NCBI GenBank assembly: GCA_008727115.1
Contig: CP044131.1
Coordinates: 3,844,001 to 3,908,000 of the forward strand
Source of the DNA: Comamonas testosteroni
Lineage (GTDB): Bacteria; Pseudomonadota; Gammaproteobacteria; Burkholderiales; Burkholderiaceae_C
Length of the DNA stretch: 64,000 bases
Direction: 5' to 3'
Part shown: positions 48,038 through 56,498 of the stretch, one piece after another
Numbering within the stretch: position 1 is the stretch's first letter
How the letters are laid out: the number at the start of each line of letters is the position of its first letter
The notes under the pieces: generated by a model
Database searches by the model: none
Seen by the model: the letters and a program-made list of their open reading frames with translations, nothing else
Told to the model about the DNA's origin: nothing
Made by a program: the position numbers and the translations under genes

Positions 48038-48064
48038 GAAAAAAAGCCGCCTCAGTCGGCGGCT
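48038..48064 (-). terminator. Rho-independent terminator of a small minus-strand unit
   Basis: On the minus strand AGCCGCC, a 6-base loop and GGCGGCT are followed by seven T. It ends the short transcription unit starting near 48274. Confidence 0.9.
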
Positions 48065-48084
48065 CAGCTTTCAAACCAGCGTGA

Positions 48085-48162
48085 TTACTGGTTAGCCAGA
48101 TCCAGGTGGAACTCGCGAGCTTCTTGGATGAACTCGATCAGGGAGTTGATAGCTTGGCGCAT
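48085..48162 (-). CDS. 25-residue small protein, uncharacterised
   Basis: The minus strand carries a 26-codon frame starting MRQAINSLIEFIQEA and ending HLDLANQ, then TAA. It is amphipathic with Leu, Ile and Phe spaced as in one helix, and has Glu/Arg pairs. A weak GAAAG lies before the ATG. It sits inside a complete unit: TTGCAA-17-TATACT promoter, about 110-base leader and terminator 20 bases after the stop. I do not recognise the protein. It could be a small functional protein, a leader peptide, or a frame inside a regulatory RNA. Confidence 0.55.
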   Translation of the reverse strand: MRQAINSLIEFIQEAREFHLDLANQ

Positions 48163-48280
48163 GATGAACTTTCTATGAAATCAAGAGATGCACTTCAAGC
48201 GATGGACAGCACGCATCTCATGTACTGTCATTCGCGGTCAAATCAGAGGGTTTGACCTTAAGGGTTATCCCTTGGTGCCA

Positions 48281-48309
48281 AGTATAAACCACAGGTTTCA
48301 TTTTTGCAA
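48281..48309 (-). promoter_or_regulatory. sigma-70 promoter of the small minus-strand unit
   Basis: On the minus strand TTGCAA (48304-48309) and TATACT (48281-48286) are separated by exactly 17 bases. Transcription should start near 48274. The leader carries an inverted repeat GGTCAAA-N8-TTTGACC at 48235-48256 and an AAGGGATAACCCTT near-palindrome at the start. Confidence 0.7.
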
Positions 48310-48657
48310 AGCACATCTTGCGCGAGACCAGTCAGCACCGCACCGATGAAGCATCAGAGTACGCACTCACGCACGTTAAAAATGCTTTCAACCCCACATT
48401 TGCGGGATTCCTGCAGCCCATAGACCCTAGAAAGCTGTACTTTTTACCAGTGCAGCACCGAACCGGCACGCTGACTGCTACGCTATGGGCTGTTGACAAT
48501 ATTTGTAGCGGGCTTGCAACTCCCGCTGGTGGAAAGTGGAAATGGCGCGAGATTGTGGTTTGCAGCAGATAGATGAGCGCAGGCTCCATCGAATGAATGC
48601 CGTCACACAGCCCGGCCGTCATGCTGCGCCCCTCATCGACGTCCATGGAGGACATGC
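48310..48657. other. intergenic region before the GNAT gene
   Basis: 348 bases without a convincing gene; the frames of 84 and 112 residues across it have no coding character. AGCGGG-N9-CCCGCT forms a small hairpin near 48508. GGAGGACATGC supplies the ribosome site of the next gene. Confidence 0.45.
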
Positions 48658-49173
48658 ATGAGCTCCACACTGACCGGCCCGAGCACGCCAGCGTCCTGGC
48701 ACATCACCACCATGAACCCCGCGGAAGCGCCCTGGCAGCTGCTTTTGCTGGCCGACCCCTCGCGTGAGCGGGTCAAGCGCTATCTGCCCGGCTCGACCTG
48801 TTTTGCCGCGCGCCAGACGGCCCACTTCACCCCCAGCGGTCTGGGAACACTGATTGGCGTGTGCGTGCTGACGCCTGAAGACGATGGCCGCCGCAAGTGG
48901 GAGCTGATGAACATGGCTGTAGCCACAGCCTGGCAGCGCAACGGCATTGGCTCGGCCTTGCTGAACCACGTCATCCGCGCCATGCGCGCGCGTGGCGTGC
49001 AGCAGCTGGAAGTGGGCACGGGCAGCTTTGGCGACCAGCTGCTCTTCTACCAGCGCCTGGGCTTTCGTGTCACCGATATCGAGCGTGACTTCTTCCTGCA
49101 AAACTACACCACCCCGCTATGGGAGCGTGGTGTGCAGCACAAGGACATGCTCAAGCTGACGCTGGATCTTTGA
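48658..49173 (+). CDS. GNAT-family N-acetyltransferase
   Basis: 171 residues. The acetyl-CoA motif is visible as NMAVATAWQRNGIGSALL, followed by QQLEVGTGSFGDQLLFYQRLGFRV, the usual motif B region. The protein should transfer an acetyl group to a small molecule or protein; the substrate is unknown. GGAGG precedes ATG 48658. Confidence 0.9.
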   Translation: MSSTLTGPSTPASWHITTMNPAEAPWQLLLLADPSRERVKRYLPGSTCFAARQTAHFTPSGLGTLIGVCVLTPEDDGRRKWELMNMAVATAWQRNGIGSALLNHVIRAMRARGVQQLEVGTGSFGDQLLFYQRLGFRVTDIERDFFLQNYTTPLWERGVQHKDMLKLTLDL

Positions 49174-49392
49174 AAAGATAGCGCCTGGCGCTTGTCAGCC
49201 AACAAATCTGCAATGATTTCACGCTGATTTTCAAAGCAGACAAGCGAGTCCAGCTCATATTTTCAAAGCAAGCAGGGATGGCTTGGCATTGCATACGTCT
49301 CTTTCCTACGTGCATTGCCAACCGAGATCCAGGCGCTGCCACGCTGCTTTTGGCTACAAGAGGGTTCGACTTGAATAACAGGAGAACCATCG
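49174..49392. repeat. intergenic AGCGCTTG-type palindrome and second inverted repeat
   Basis: From 49179 the sequence ATAGCGCCTGGCGCTTGTC, then AATGATTTCA, and an inverse GACAAGCG-like end near 49245 resemble the palindromes at 13652 and 42848. A further imperfect inverted repeat (TTGGCATTGCATACGT and ACGTGCATTGCCAA) lies near 49281-49323. No gene. Confidence 0.5.
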
Positions 49393-50025
49393 ATGACGGC
49401 CTCACAGTCCAGCGCAAAGAGCAGCACTCCTCGCAAGCAACCGGCCCCGGCCAAGACGGCCCTGAAAACCGCCACGGCCCGCGCCAAGAAGCTCGCCCCG
49501 GCCGTTGCCGCGCAGATCGGCAGCACGCCGCGCACCTCATTTCGTGGCAACCCCGACATCTTCGGCCGGCTGGTGGAAGATCATGATCACCACCGCGCAC
49601 TGCTGGCCATGATTTCCAGCACCAAGGCGGGCAGCAGCGAGCGCAAAAAGCTGTTCAAGGAACTGTACAAAGAACTGAGCAGCCACGCCGCCGCCGAGGA
49701 GCAGGCGCTGTGGTCCAGCGTCATGCGCAACCCCAAGACCACGCCCGACGCACGCCATGCCGTGGCCGAGCACAAGGAGATCGACACCATGCTGGCCGAC
49801 CTGGCCGCACGCGACATGGCCAGCCCGGCCTGGCTGCGCCGCTTTTCCAAGCTGCACGAGGAGTACCTGCACCATATCGGCGAGGAAGAGCAAAAACAGT
49901 TTGTGGCGGCCCAGAAACACCTGACGCCCACCGACATCCGCTATATGCAACAGGTCTTCAACCGCCGCAAGCGCGAGGAGAAAGCGGCGGTCAAAGTGGT
50001 CAAGAAGATCAAGCTCAAAGCCTGA
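49393..50025 (+). CDS. hemerythrin HHE-domain protein with basic N-terminal tail
   Basis: 210 residues. Residues 1-50 are Lys/Ala/Pro-rich, like a histone-H1-type tail. The HHE domain follows with His and Glu ligands in EDHDHHRALL, LSSHAAAEEQALW, AEHKEIDTML and HEEYLHHIGEEE, expected to hold a di-iron centre. The C-terminus is again basic (VKVVKKIKLKA). Hemerythrins bind or sense O2 or nitric oxide. AGGAG lies eight bases before the ATG. The basic tails suggest nucleic-acid contact, which is inference. Confidence 0.88.
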   Translation: MTASQSSAKSSTPRKQPAPAKTALKTATARAKKLAPAVAAQIGSTPRTSFRGNPDIFGRLVEDHDHHRALLAMISSTKAGSSERKKLFKELYKELSSHAAAEEQALWSSVMRNPKTTPDARHAVAEHKEIDTMLADLAARDMASPAWLRRFSKLHEEYLHHIGEEEQKQFVAAQKHLTPTDIRYMQQVFNRRKREEKAAVKVVKKIKLKA

Positions 50026-50073
50026 AGATCAGCCCTGCGCCAGCAGGCCCTGGCGCAGAAGCCATACCAGTCA

Positions 50074-50112
50074 AAAAAAGAGGTGCCATGGGATTCCCAT
50101 GCACCTCTTTTT
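50074..50112. terminator. bidirectional terminator between hemerythrin and aroG
   Basis: AAAAAGAGGTGC and GCACCTCTTTTT pair across a further CATGGGA/TCCCATG arm with one bulged base. T-runs on both strands serve the convergent genes. Confidence 0.88.
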
Positions 50113-50134
50113 CAACACATGGCTACGCTGACGC

Positions 50135-51295
50135 TCAGGCCTTCTTGGCGTGGCTGGCGCGGCGCGCGCGCACGGCCTGCGCCAGCTGCTGCAACACGGG
50201 CACGGTCTGATCCATGCTGATGCAGGCATCGGTCAGCGAGACGCCGTACTCCAGCTCCTGGCCTTCCACGATGTCCTGGCGACCTTCGTGAATATGGCTC
50301 TCGATCATCACGCCGGTGATGCGTGCATCGCCGCCTGCCACCTGCTGCGCCACATCGGCCGCCACATCGATCTGGCGACGGTGCTGCTTGCTGCTGTTGG
50401 CGTGGGAGAGGTCGATCATCACCTGCGGGCGCAGGCCCGCTTTTTCCAGCATCTCGCACGCGGACTGCACATGGGCTGCGTCGTAATTGGGAGCCTTGCC
50501 GCCACGCAGAATCACGTGGCAGTCCTGATTGCCACGCGTCTCGAAAATGGCGCTCTGCCCCATCTTGGTCATGCCCATGAAGGCATGCGATGACTGGGCC
50601 GCCAGAATGGCGTCGCTGGCCACCTTGACGCCACCGTCGGTACCGTTCTTGAAGCCCACGGGGCAGCTCAGGCCGCTGGCCAGCTGGCGGTGGCTCTGGC
50701 TCTCCGTGGTGCGCGCGCCAATCGCGCCCCAGCTGACCAGATCGCTGATGAACTGCGGCGACAGCAGGTCGAGAAACTCCGTGCCCACCGGCAGGCCCAG
50801 CGCCAGCACATCGAGCAGTAGACGGCGCGCCAGCTCCAGCCCTTCGTTGATGGCAAAGCTGCCATCGCGATAGGGGTCGTTGATGTAGCCCTTCCAGCCC
50901 ACGGTGGTGCGCGGCTTTTCAAAGTACACGCGCATGACGATGAGCAAATCATCCTTGAGCGCATCGGCCTGCACCTTGAGCAGACGTGCATAGTCCATGG
51001 CCTGCTCGTGATCGTGAATCGAGCAAGGGCCGACCACCACCACCAGCCGATCATCCTGAGCATGAAGCACGCGCGAGATGGCCGCGCGGCTGGACTCCAC
51101 CAGCGCATGGGCTTCCTCGGTCACCGGCAACCACTCTTCTAGCAAGGCCGGGGTGAGCAAGGGGCGCACGATCTTGATGCGCGTGTCATCAATGCGCGTC
51201 TTGTCCAGCGTGGTCAGCTTGGGCGAGGCAGGCACCGCCTTGCGGGTAGCGGCGGCAGAGGGGGGCAAAGGCGTCGTGGTTGTGCAAGAGGTCAT
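50135..51295 (-). CDS. aroG: 3-deoxy-7-phosphoheptulonate synthase, class I
   Basis: 386 residues. Class I DAHP synthase motifs are all present: VVVGPCSIHDHEQA, RVYFEKPRTTVGWKG, SGLSCPVGFKNGTDGG, HVILRGGKAPNYD and MIDLSHANSSKQ. It condenses phosphoenolpyruvate and erythrose 4-phosphate in the first step of aromatic amino acid synthesis. The N-terminal 25 residues are Thr/Pro/Ala-rich and not conserved. Which aromatic amino acid inhibits it cannot be read reliably, so the choice among aroF, aroG and aroH is open. Confidence 0.93.
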   Translation of the reverse strand: MTSCTTTTPLPPSAAATRKAVPASPKLTTLDKTRIDDTRIKIVRPLLTPALLEEWLPVTEEAHALVESSRAAISRVLHAQDDRLVVVVGPCSIHDHEQAMDYARLLKVQADALKDDLLIVMRVYFEKPRTTVGWKGYINDPYRDGSFAINEGLELARRLLLDVLALGLPVGTEFLDLLSPQFISDLVSWGAIGARTTESQSHRQLASGLSCPVGFKNGTDGGVKVASDAILAAQSSHAFMGMTKMGQSAIFETRGNQDCHVILRGGKAPNYDAAHVQSACEMLEKAGLRPQVMIDLSHANSSKQHRRQIDVAADVAQQVAGGDARITGVMIESHIHEGRQDIVEGQELEYGVSLTDACISMDQTVPVLQQLAQAVRARRASHAKKA

Positions 51296-51459
51296 GCCGC
51301 TATTGTCGCGCCGTGCTCACCCACTGTGTGCCGCCGGGCTTTATGGGCACGGCCACTGCCGCCTGTCGGACAAGACCCATCAGCAGCTCAGCGCTCGCAC
51401 CACCTATCTCTGAAAGCCTTTACCTTAGGATAAACAGCCTCAAGTTGTCGGGAGTGGTG

Positions 51460-53034
51460 ATGAAGCTCATCAAATGGGGAGTGCTGGGAATCTTGCTGTT
51501 CATGCTGCTGTCGTCGCTGGCGCTGTGGTCCTGGGGCAAGTTTGCCAAACGCGCCAAGGGCGAGCCCACTTATGCACTGCCCGTACAGCCTGAACAAACG
51601 GATATGGACCGGTGGATTGCTCCCATGCTGGCGCAGCACCCCCAGCAAACCGGCGTCAGCCTGCTGTCTGACAACCTCAAGGCCTTTGCCGTCCGCGCCC
51701 TTACCGCTCAGCAGGCGCAGCGCAGCATCGATGTGCAGTACTACCTCTGGCATGACGACCTGACCGGTCGCATGCTCAAGGATGAGTTGCTGCAAGCCGC
51801 CGAGCGCGGCGTGCGTGTACGCATGCTGATCGACGACATGAACGGCATGGGCATTGACGACAGCCTGGTCGCCATGGCCAGCCATCCCAACATCGAAGTA
51901 CGCCTGTTCAACCCGGCACGCAACCGCAACACCATTTTGCTGCGCGCCCTGGAGATGGGTTTGCGCGTCTTCAGCTTCAGTCGCCGCATGCACAACAAGG
52001 CATGGATTGTGGATGGCCGCCTGGCCATCGTCGGGGGCCGCAATATCGGCAATGAATACTTTGATGCCGCACAGGTCAACTTTCACGATGCCGATCTGGT
52101 GCTGCTGGGCGAAGGCGTGAACCAGACCAGCGCCATCTTCGACAGCTTCTGGAACAGTGATGCCGTCATCCCCATCACGGCCTTGCGCGACGCCCTGTCA
52201 GAACAGGATCTGGAGGCCTATATCCAGCAGCGTACCGTCTGGCGCAGCACCGTGCAGGACACCCCCTATGTGCAGGCCATGACCAACCGCATGAACGACC
52301 CGCAGGCCTTGTTTGCCCAGCTGCGCCACCACTGGGTGGATAAGCTGCAGGTGCTGTCAGACCCTCCCGCCAAGGCAACGCCTGTGGCGCGCGACCGGGA
52401 TGCAAAAAGCTGGCTCACCTTTGACATCCTGCAAACCCTGTTCACGGCCCGCCAGTCCATGTGGGTCATCTCTCCGTACTTTGTGCCGGGCAACATGGGA
52501 GTGACCTTGTTTGCAGGCATGGCGACTCGCGGTGTCAATGTGAACATCATGAGCAACTCCCTGGCGGCCAACGATGTGCCGATGGTGCACTCCGGCTACG
52601 CCCCTTATCGCAAGCCGCTGCTCAAGGCAGGTGTGCACCTGTGGGAGCTCAAGCCCGATGCGCGCGTTGAAAAATCCGGCCTGAGCGACAGTGGCATGCT
52701 CGGCAGCAGCGGCGCCAGCCTGCACACCAAAGCCTTTGTCGTCGATGAGCTCCGAGGCTTTGTCGGCTCCTTCAACTTCGACCCGCGCTCGGCCGCTCTG
52801 AACACCGAGATGGGCGTGCTCTTCGAGCATCCTGAACTGGCGCACGATGTGCAGGAAGTTTTCTCGCAAGCCAAGCAGCCGCACAGCAGCTATGTGCTGC
52901 GCCTTGAAAACGATGAGTTGCGCTGGGATGACAAAGCCGCCGACAAGGTCTGGGAGCATGAGCCCAACACCACCTGGCCCAAGCGCACCTTGACCCGCAT
53001 GCTGGGCTGGCTGCCTCTGGAGTCCCAGCTGTAA
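51460..53034 (+). CDS. phospholipase D / cardiolipin-synthase-type protein
   Basis: 524 residues from ATG 51460, with GGAG (51451-51454) before it; the longer frame from 51280 overlaps aroG. One N-terminal membrane anchor is followed by two PLD repeats with HKD motifs: H178-NKAWIVDGRLAIVGGRN and H422-TKAFVVD. The arrangement resembles E. coli ClsC, which makes cardiolipin from phosphatidylethanolamine and phosphatidylglycerol. Inner-membrane localisation is expected. Confidence 0.88.
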   Translation: MKLIKWGVLGILLFMLLSSLALWSWGKFAKRAKGEPTYALPVQPEQTDMDRWIAPMLAQHPQQTGVSLLSDNLKAFAVRALTAQQAQRSIDVQYYLWHDDLTGRMLKDELLQAAERGVRVRMLIDDMNGMGIDDSLVAMASHPNIEVRLFNPARNRNTILLRALEMGLRVFSFSRRMHNKAWIVDGRLAIVGGRNIGNEYFDAAQVNFHDADLVLLGEGVNQTSAIFDSFWNSDAVIPITALRDALSEQDLEAYIQQRTVWRSTVQDTPYVQAMTNRMNDPQALFAQLRHHWVDKLQVLSDPPAKATPVARDRDAKSWLTFDILQTLFTARQSMWVISPYFVPGNMGVTLFAGMATRGVNVNIMSNSLAANDVPMVHSGYAPYRKPLLKAGVHLWELKPDARVEKSGLSDSGMLGSSGASLHTKAFVVDELRGFVGSFNFDPRSAALNTEMGVLFEHPELAHDVQEVFSQAKQPHSSYVLRLENDELRWDDKAADKVWEHEPNTTWPKRTLTRMLGWLPLESQL

Positions 53035-53172
53035 TAGACCTGCGCAGATTGCCTACTGCAGCTTTCAGCAGCGCTCGGTCTCTCTGGTCATCGCCTCGTC
53101 CAAGTCAACGATGCTGACAATCCTGCCCCCCCGCAAAGTGGCTCGTCATGAATCACAGGGGGAGCCAAGGAG

Positions 53173-53976
53173 ATGAACCGCTTACAAGACCGTGTTGCGC
53201 TGATTACCGGCGCTGCTGCTGGCATTGGCAAAGGCGTGGCACGCCGCTTTGCCGCCGAAGGTGCCAGCCTGTGGCTGGCTGATATCAATATCGCGGCCGG
53301 AGAAGCCACAGCGGAGGAAATCCGTGCCGAATTCCAGGTGGAGGTGAACTTCGCCCCCGCCGACGTCAGCCAGCATGCCGCCGTGCAAGCCATGGTGGCT
53401 GCCGCCCAGGCCCGCTTTGGCAGCATCGACATTCTGGTCAACAACGCCTGGGGCCGCCGCCCGGGCAGCGCCCCCGGCTTTGCCAAGGTCGAAAGCCTGT
53501 CTGATATTGATGCCGACTGGGCCTGGCGCATAGGCACGCAGTCCGCGCTATGGGCCATGCAGGCCGTTTTCCCCGGCATGAAGGAGCGCGGCTGGGGCCG
53601 GGTCATCAATATGTGCTCACTCAACGGCGTCAACGCCCACCCCTATTCGGTGGACTACAACATGGCCAAGGAAGCACTGCGCACCCTCACCCGCTCTGCC
53701 GCCCGCGAGTGGGCGGCCTTTGGCATCTGCTGCAATGCCATCTGCCCCGGCGCGGCCACCGAAGCCTACAAAAAATTCGCCACCGCTCAGCCCGAAAACG
53801 CAGCCGACATGCTGCGCCTGAACCCCATGGGCTATATGGGCGACCCCGAGCGAGACATCGGCGGTGCGGCGCTGTTTCTGGCCAGCGAAGACTGCCGCTA
53901 TGTCACGGGCAACACGCTGTTTGTCGACGGCGGCAGCCATATCAATGGTGTGCCGTGGCTGCCCAAGCAGAAATAA
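53173..53976 (+). CDS. short-chain dehydrogenase/reductase
   Basis: 267 residues. Classical SDR motifs: cofactor loop TGAAAGIG (12-19), NNAW in place of the usual NNAG, the catalytic Ser in MCSLNGVN, and YNMAK with Tyr and Lys; PGAATEAY follows. The end VTGNTLFVDGGSHING is typical. It reduces or oxidises an alcohol/ketone with NAD(P)(H); the substrate is unknown. AAGGAG lies close to the ATG. Confidence 0.92.
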   Translation: MNRLQDRVALITGAAAGIGKGVARRFAAEGASLWLADINIAAGEATAEEIRAEFQVEVNFAPADVSQHAAVQAMVAAAQARFGSIDILVNNAWGRRPGSAPGFAKVESLSDIDADWAWRIGTQSALWAMQAVFPGMKERGWGRVINMCSLNGVNAHPYSVDYNMAKEALRTLTRSAAREWAAFGICCNAICPGAATEAYKKFATAQPENAADMLRLNPMGYMGDPERDIGGAALFLASEDCRYVTGNTLFVDGGSHINGVPWLPKQK

Positions 53977-53990
53977 GCACTACCAACAAA

Positions 53991-54035
53991 ATAGCGGCCA
54001 GCGCTTGATGGATAAGCGCTGGCCGCTATTTTTTA
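53991..54035. terminator. bidirectional terminator built from an AGCGCTTG palindrome
   Basis: ATAGCGGCCAGCGCTT and AAGCGCTGGCCGCTAT form a perfect 16-bp stem with a 7-base loop, followed by TTTTTT; the minus strand also has a T-run. The core ATAGC...AGCGCTTG matches the dispersed intergenic repeat family. Confidence 0.92.
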
Positions 54036-54046
54036 ATGAAGAAAAA

Positions 54047-54538
54047 TCAGGCTTCGGTCAGCACTTCTTCCAGCACCACCACATTCCCCACCGTCGCCCC
54101 ATAGTGCGTGGCCACGCGCTTGCGCTGCTTGAGGACGGCGCGGTCTTTGCTGACGAGCACGGCCTTGTGCAGGCTGGCCAGATCAAGGAAATGCTGGTCG
54201 TCCGGGTCGGTGCAGGTGAAGCGAATTTTGGGCGCTTCGGGCACATACTCCACCGCCGCATCAAACGCAGCCATCACGCCTTCGGGCGTCTTGCCGTAGT
54301 AGCTCACACGCGGGGCAATCTGGCTGTAGTGCAGCACTCGGCCCAGCTCGATGCGCTGGGCTTCGTCGGCAATCCAGCGCACCTCGCCGCGAGCCACCAG
54401 CTCGCGGATAGTGGGGATGTCGGGGTTGTCAAAAATCAGCATGTCCAGCACCACATTGGTGTCCAGAATCATGGGACGCGGCAAAGGGCCGTCGTAGCCG
54501 GCGTTGCAGGCCGGCCAGCGCAGGGGGGCGATCTTCAT
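54047..54538 (-). CDS. PIN-domain putative ribonuclease
   Basis: 163 residues. The acidic PIN pattern is present: ILDTNVVLDML near residue 25, Glu in WIADEAQRIELGRVL, then DPDDQHFLDLA and VSKDRAVL. The family includes VapC-type RNases, but no antitoxin gene adjoins it. Instead its ATG overlaps the stop of the rRNA methyltransferase gene (ATGA), so the two are translationally coupled. A role in RNA metabolism rather than a toxin is therefore possible. Confidence 0.85.
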   Translation of the reverse strand: MKIAPLRWPACNAGYDGPLPRPMILDTNVVLDMLIFDNPDIPTIRELVARGEVRWIADEAQRIELGRVLHYSQIAPRVSYYGKTPEGVMAAFDAAVEYVPEAPKIRFTCTDPDDQHFLDLASLHKAVLVSKDRAVLKQRKRVATHYGATVGNVVVLEEVLTEA

Positions 54539-55821
54539 TGCTGTATATCGCTCTGAATATGGCCTTCAGCTGCTTTACGTGGCTTGGTCGAGCCCTTGAC
54601 CATGTCAAAGCGGAACAGACGGCATTCGATGGGGCCGTTCCACATCGGCGTGCGGCGCGATTCCTTCAGGCGCATCTTGCCAGGCAGCTTCAAATCGGGC
54701 GTGAGCATGTAAGCGCTCCAGCCGCTGTAGTTCTTCTTCCAGTGGCTGGCCAGCTGACTGAAGAATTCGCCGCCGTCTTCGGTCTGCGCGGTTTCGCGGC
54801 CGGCGCGTTCGACCTGGCCCATGCGCTCTGCGGCATTGCGGCCCGCGCTACCTGCGGCGGCAATGCGCTCGCCATAGGGCGGGTTCAGAATCATCATGCC
54901 GGGCTGATCGCAGGGCGGCATGCGCTGCAGCGCATCGCCACCGCGCAGATTGATGGTGTCAGCCACGCCGGCGCGCTCGGCATTGCGCTGAGCAAAGTCC
55001 ACCATACGGAAGGCGATGTCCGAGCCGTAAATGCCCACGGGCGATTCGGGCAGGATTTGCGCCTCGGCCTCATCCAGCATGACTTCCCAGACATGGCGCT
55101 GGAACGGAATCAGCTTTTCAAACGCAAAGCGGCGCAGGATGCCAGCGGGAATCTTGCGTGCAATCTGCGCAGCCTCAATCAGCACCGTGCCGCTGCCGCA
55201 GCAGGGGTCGTACAGCGGCTGGGGGTTGTCGCCATGCGGGTTCCAGCCCGAGGCGGCAATCATGGCGGCGGCCAGGGTTTCCTTGAGCGGCGCATCGCCC
55301 TTGTCCTCGCGCCAACCGCGCTTGAATAGCGCATCGCCCGAGGTATCGATATAGATAGTTGCGCCGTCCGTGGTCAGGTGCAGATGCACGCGCACATCGG
55401 GGTGGTGAGTTTCCACGCTGGGGCGCACGCCGTGGCGCTTTTCGCGGAAGCGGTCGGCAATCGCGTCCTTGACCTTGAGCGCCGCAAAATTCAGGCTGGT
55501 CAGCGGGCTGTGCTGGGCCGTGACTTCGATCTTGAAGGTTTCCTTGGGCGTAAACCAGATCTCCCAGGCGACCTCGCTGGCGGCGCGGTACAGATCGTTC
55601 TCGCTGCGGTACATGGTGTGCGACAGCTCGATCAGCACACGCTGCGCCAGGCGGCTGTGCAGATTGAGCAGCATGGCATCGCGCCACATGCCGCGCAGCA
55701 TGACGCCGCCCCGGCCCACGAGCAAATCCTGCCCTGTGGCGCCGGTGATGGCATGGACCTCGTCGGCCAGATAGCCCTCGACGCCGGCGGCGCAGGGCAG
55801 AAACAAATGCAGTTGGTTCAT
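54535..55821 (-). CDS. rlmL: THUMP-domain 23S rRNA guanine-N2 methyltransferase (RlmL-type)
   Basis: 428 residues. A THUMP domain (about 1-160; YRAASEVAWEIWFTPKETF) precedes the methyltransferase domain with DPCCGSGTVLIEAA (SAM loop), GSDIAFRMVDFAQRNAERAG and the catalytic ILNPPYGER. It corresponds to the N-terminal half of E. coli RlmKL (m2G2445), without the RlmK half. The C-terminal 30 residues are basic. The methylase acts on 23S rRNA during ribosome assembly. Confidence 0.9.
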   Translation of the reverse strand: MNQLHLFLPCAAGVEGYLADEVHAITGATGQDLLVGRGGVMLRGMWRDAMLLNLHSRLAQRVLIELSHTMYRSENDLYRAASEVAWEIWFTPKETFKIEVTAQHSPLTSLNFAALKVKDAIADRFREKRHGVRPSVETHHPDVRVHLHLTTDGATIYIDTSGDALFKRGWREDKGDAPLKETLAAAMIAASGWNPHGDNPQPLYDPCCGSGTVLIEAAQIARKIPAGILRRFAFEKLIPFQRHVWEVMLDEAEAQILPESPVGIYGSDIAFRMVDFAQRNAERAGVADTINLRGGDALQRMPPCDQPGMMILNPPYGERIAAAGSAGRNAAERMGQVERAGRETAQTEDGGEFFSQLASHWKKNYSGWSAYMLTPDLKLPGKMRLKESRRTPMWNGPIECRLFRFDMVKGSTKPRKAAEGHIQSDIQQ

Positions 55822-55980
55822 AAGAATTCATTGCGCGCCAGCTGAGGCGCAGGCGCTTGGCGCGCATAACAGGCATAAGCATACGCGTTAGCCCTTTTCC
55901 AGTGCCTGCGCACGACAAGCGTTACTCGACAGATTCAAGCCAGAGCACAGGCATGATGCCCAACCAAGGAGCACAAAAAC

Positions 55981-56319
55981 ATGGAAGAAATCAGCTGGAA
56001 CGACTTTATGAAGGTAGAGCTGCGCGTGGGCCGCGTGCTGCAGGCCGAGGTCTTTGCCGAGGCCCGCAAACCCGCCTACAAGCTGCTGGTGGACTTTGGC
56101 CCCGAACTGGGCCAGCGCAAGTCCAGCGCCCAGATCACGGCGCATTACCAGCCCGAGGAGCTGGTGGGCCGCCTGGTCGTCGCCGTGGTGAATTTTCCGA
56201 AAAAGCAGATCGGCCCATTGATGAGCGAATGCCTGGTCACCGGCTTTCACGATGCCGATGGCGCCGTGGCCCTGTGCGTGCCCGACAAGGACGTGCCTCT
56301 GGGCACCAGGCTGCTGTAA
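55981..56319 (+). CDS. CsaA/YgjH-type tRNA-binding protein
   Basis: 112 residues forming a single EMAP-II/OB-fold tRNA-binding domain: FMKVELRVGRVLQAEVFAEA, KLLVDFGPELGQRKSSAQI, VVAVVNFPKKQIGPLMSE. Stand-alone versions bind tRNA and have been proposed as export chaperones in Bacillus (CsaA). AAGGAG lies about nine bases before the ATG. Confidence 0.9.
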   Translation: MEEISWNDFMKVELRVGRVLQAEVFAEARKPAYKLLVDFGPELGQRKSSAQITAHYQPEELVGRLVVAVVNFPKKQIGPLMSECLVTGFHDADGAVALCVPDKDVPLGTRLL

Positions 56320-56362
56320 CGGAGTCTGCTGCCTCTCATACAGCGGCCAAAGAAAACAATAA

Positions 56363-56405
56363 AAATAGGCTGTAGCGCTTATAAATAAAGCGCTATCAGC
56401 TATTT
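56363..56405. repeat. intergenic AGCGCTT palindrome, possible terminator
   Basis: AATAGGCTGTAGCGCTT and AAGCGCTATCAGCTATT pair around a short ATAAAT loop with two small bulges, followed by TATTTA. It belongs to the ATAGC...AGCGCTT repeat family and may end the upstream transcript. Confidence 0.6.
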
Positions 56406-56498
56406 ATTTAGGAGTTTCTTGCATTCCAAAGTAAAGACCGCTTTGATGTTTGACCTGGGCCATGCCCTGTTTGGAGCGGCCCGGTAAAATCATCAGCT

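Noticed and set aside
48318..48670. Frames of 84 (+) and 112 (-) residues before the GNAT gene
   Set aside because: No ribosome site, no motif and no codon bias; one overlaps a clear promoter.
54047..54538. VapBC-type toxin-antitoxin pair
   Set aside because: No small antitoxin gene lies on either side of the PIN gene.
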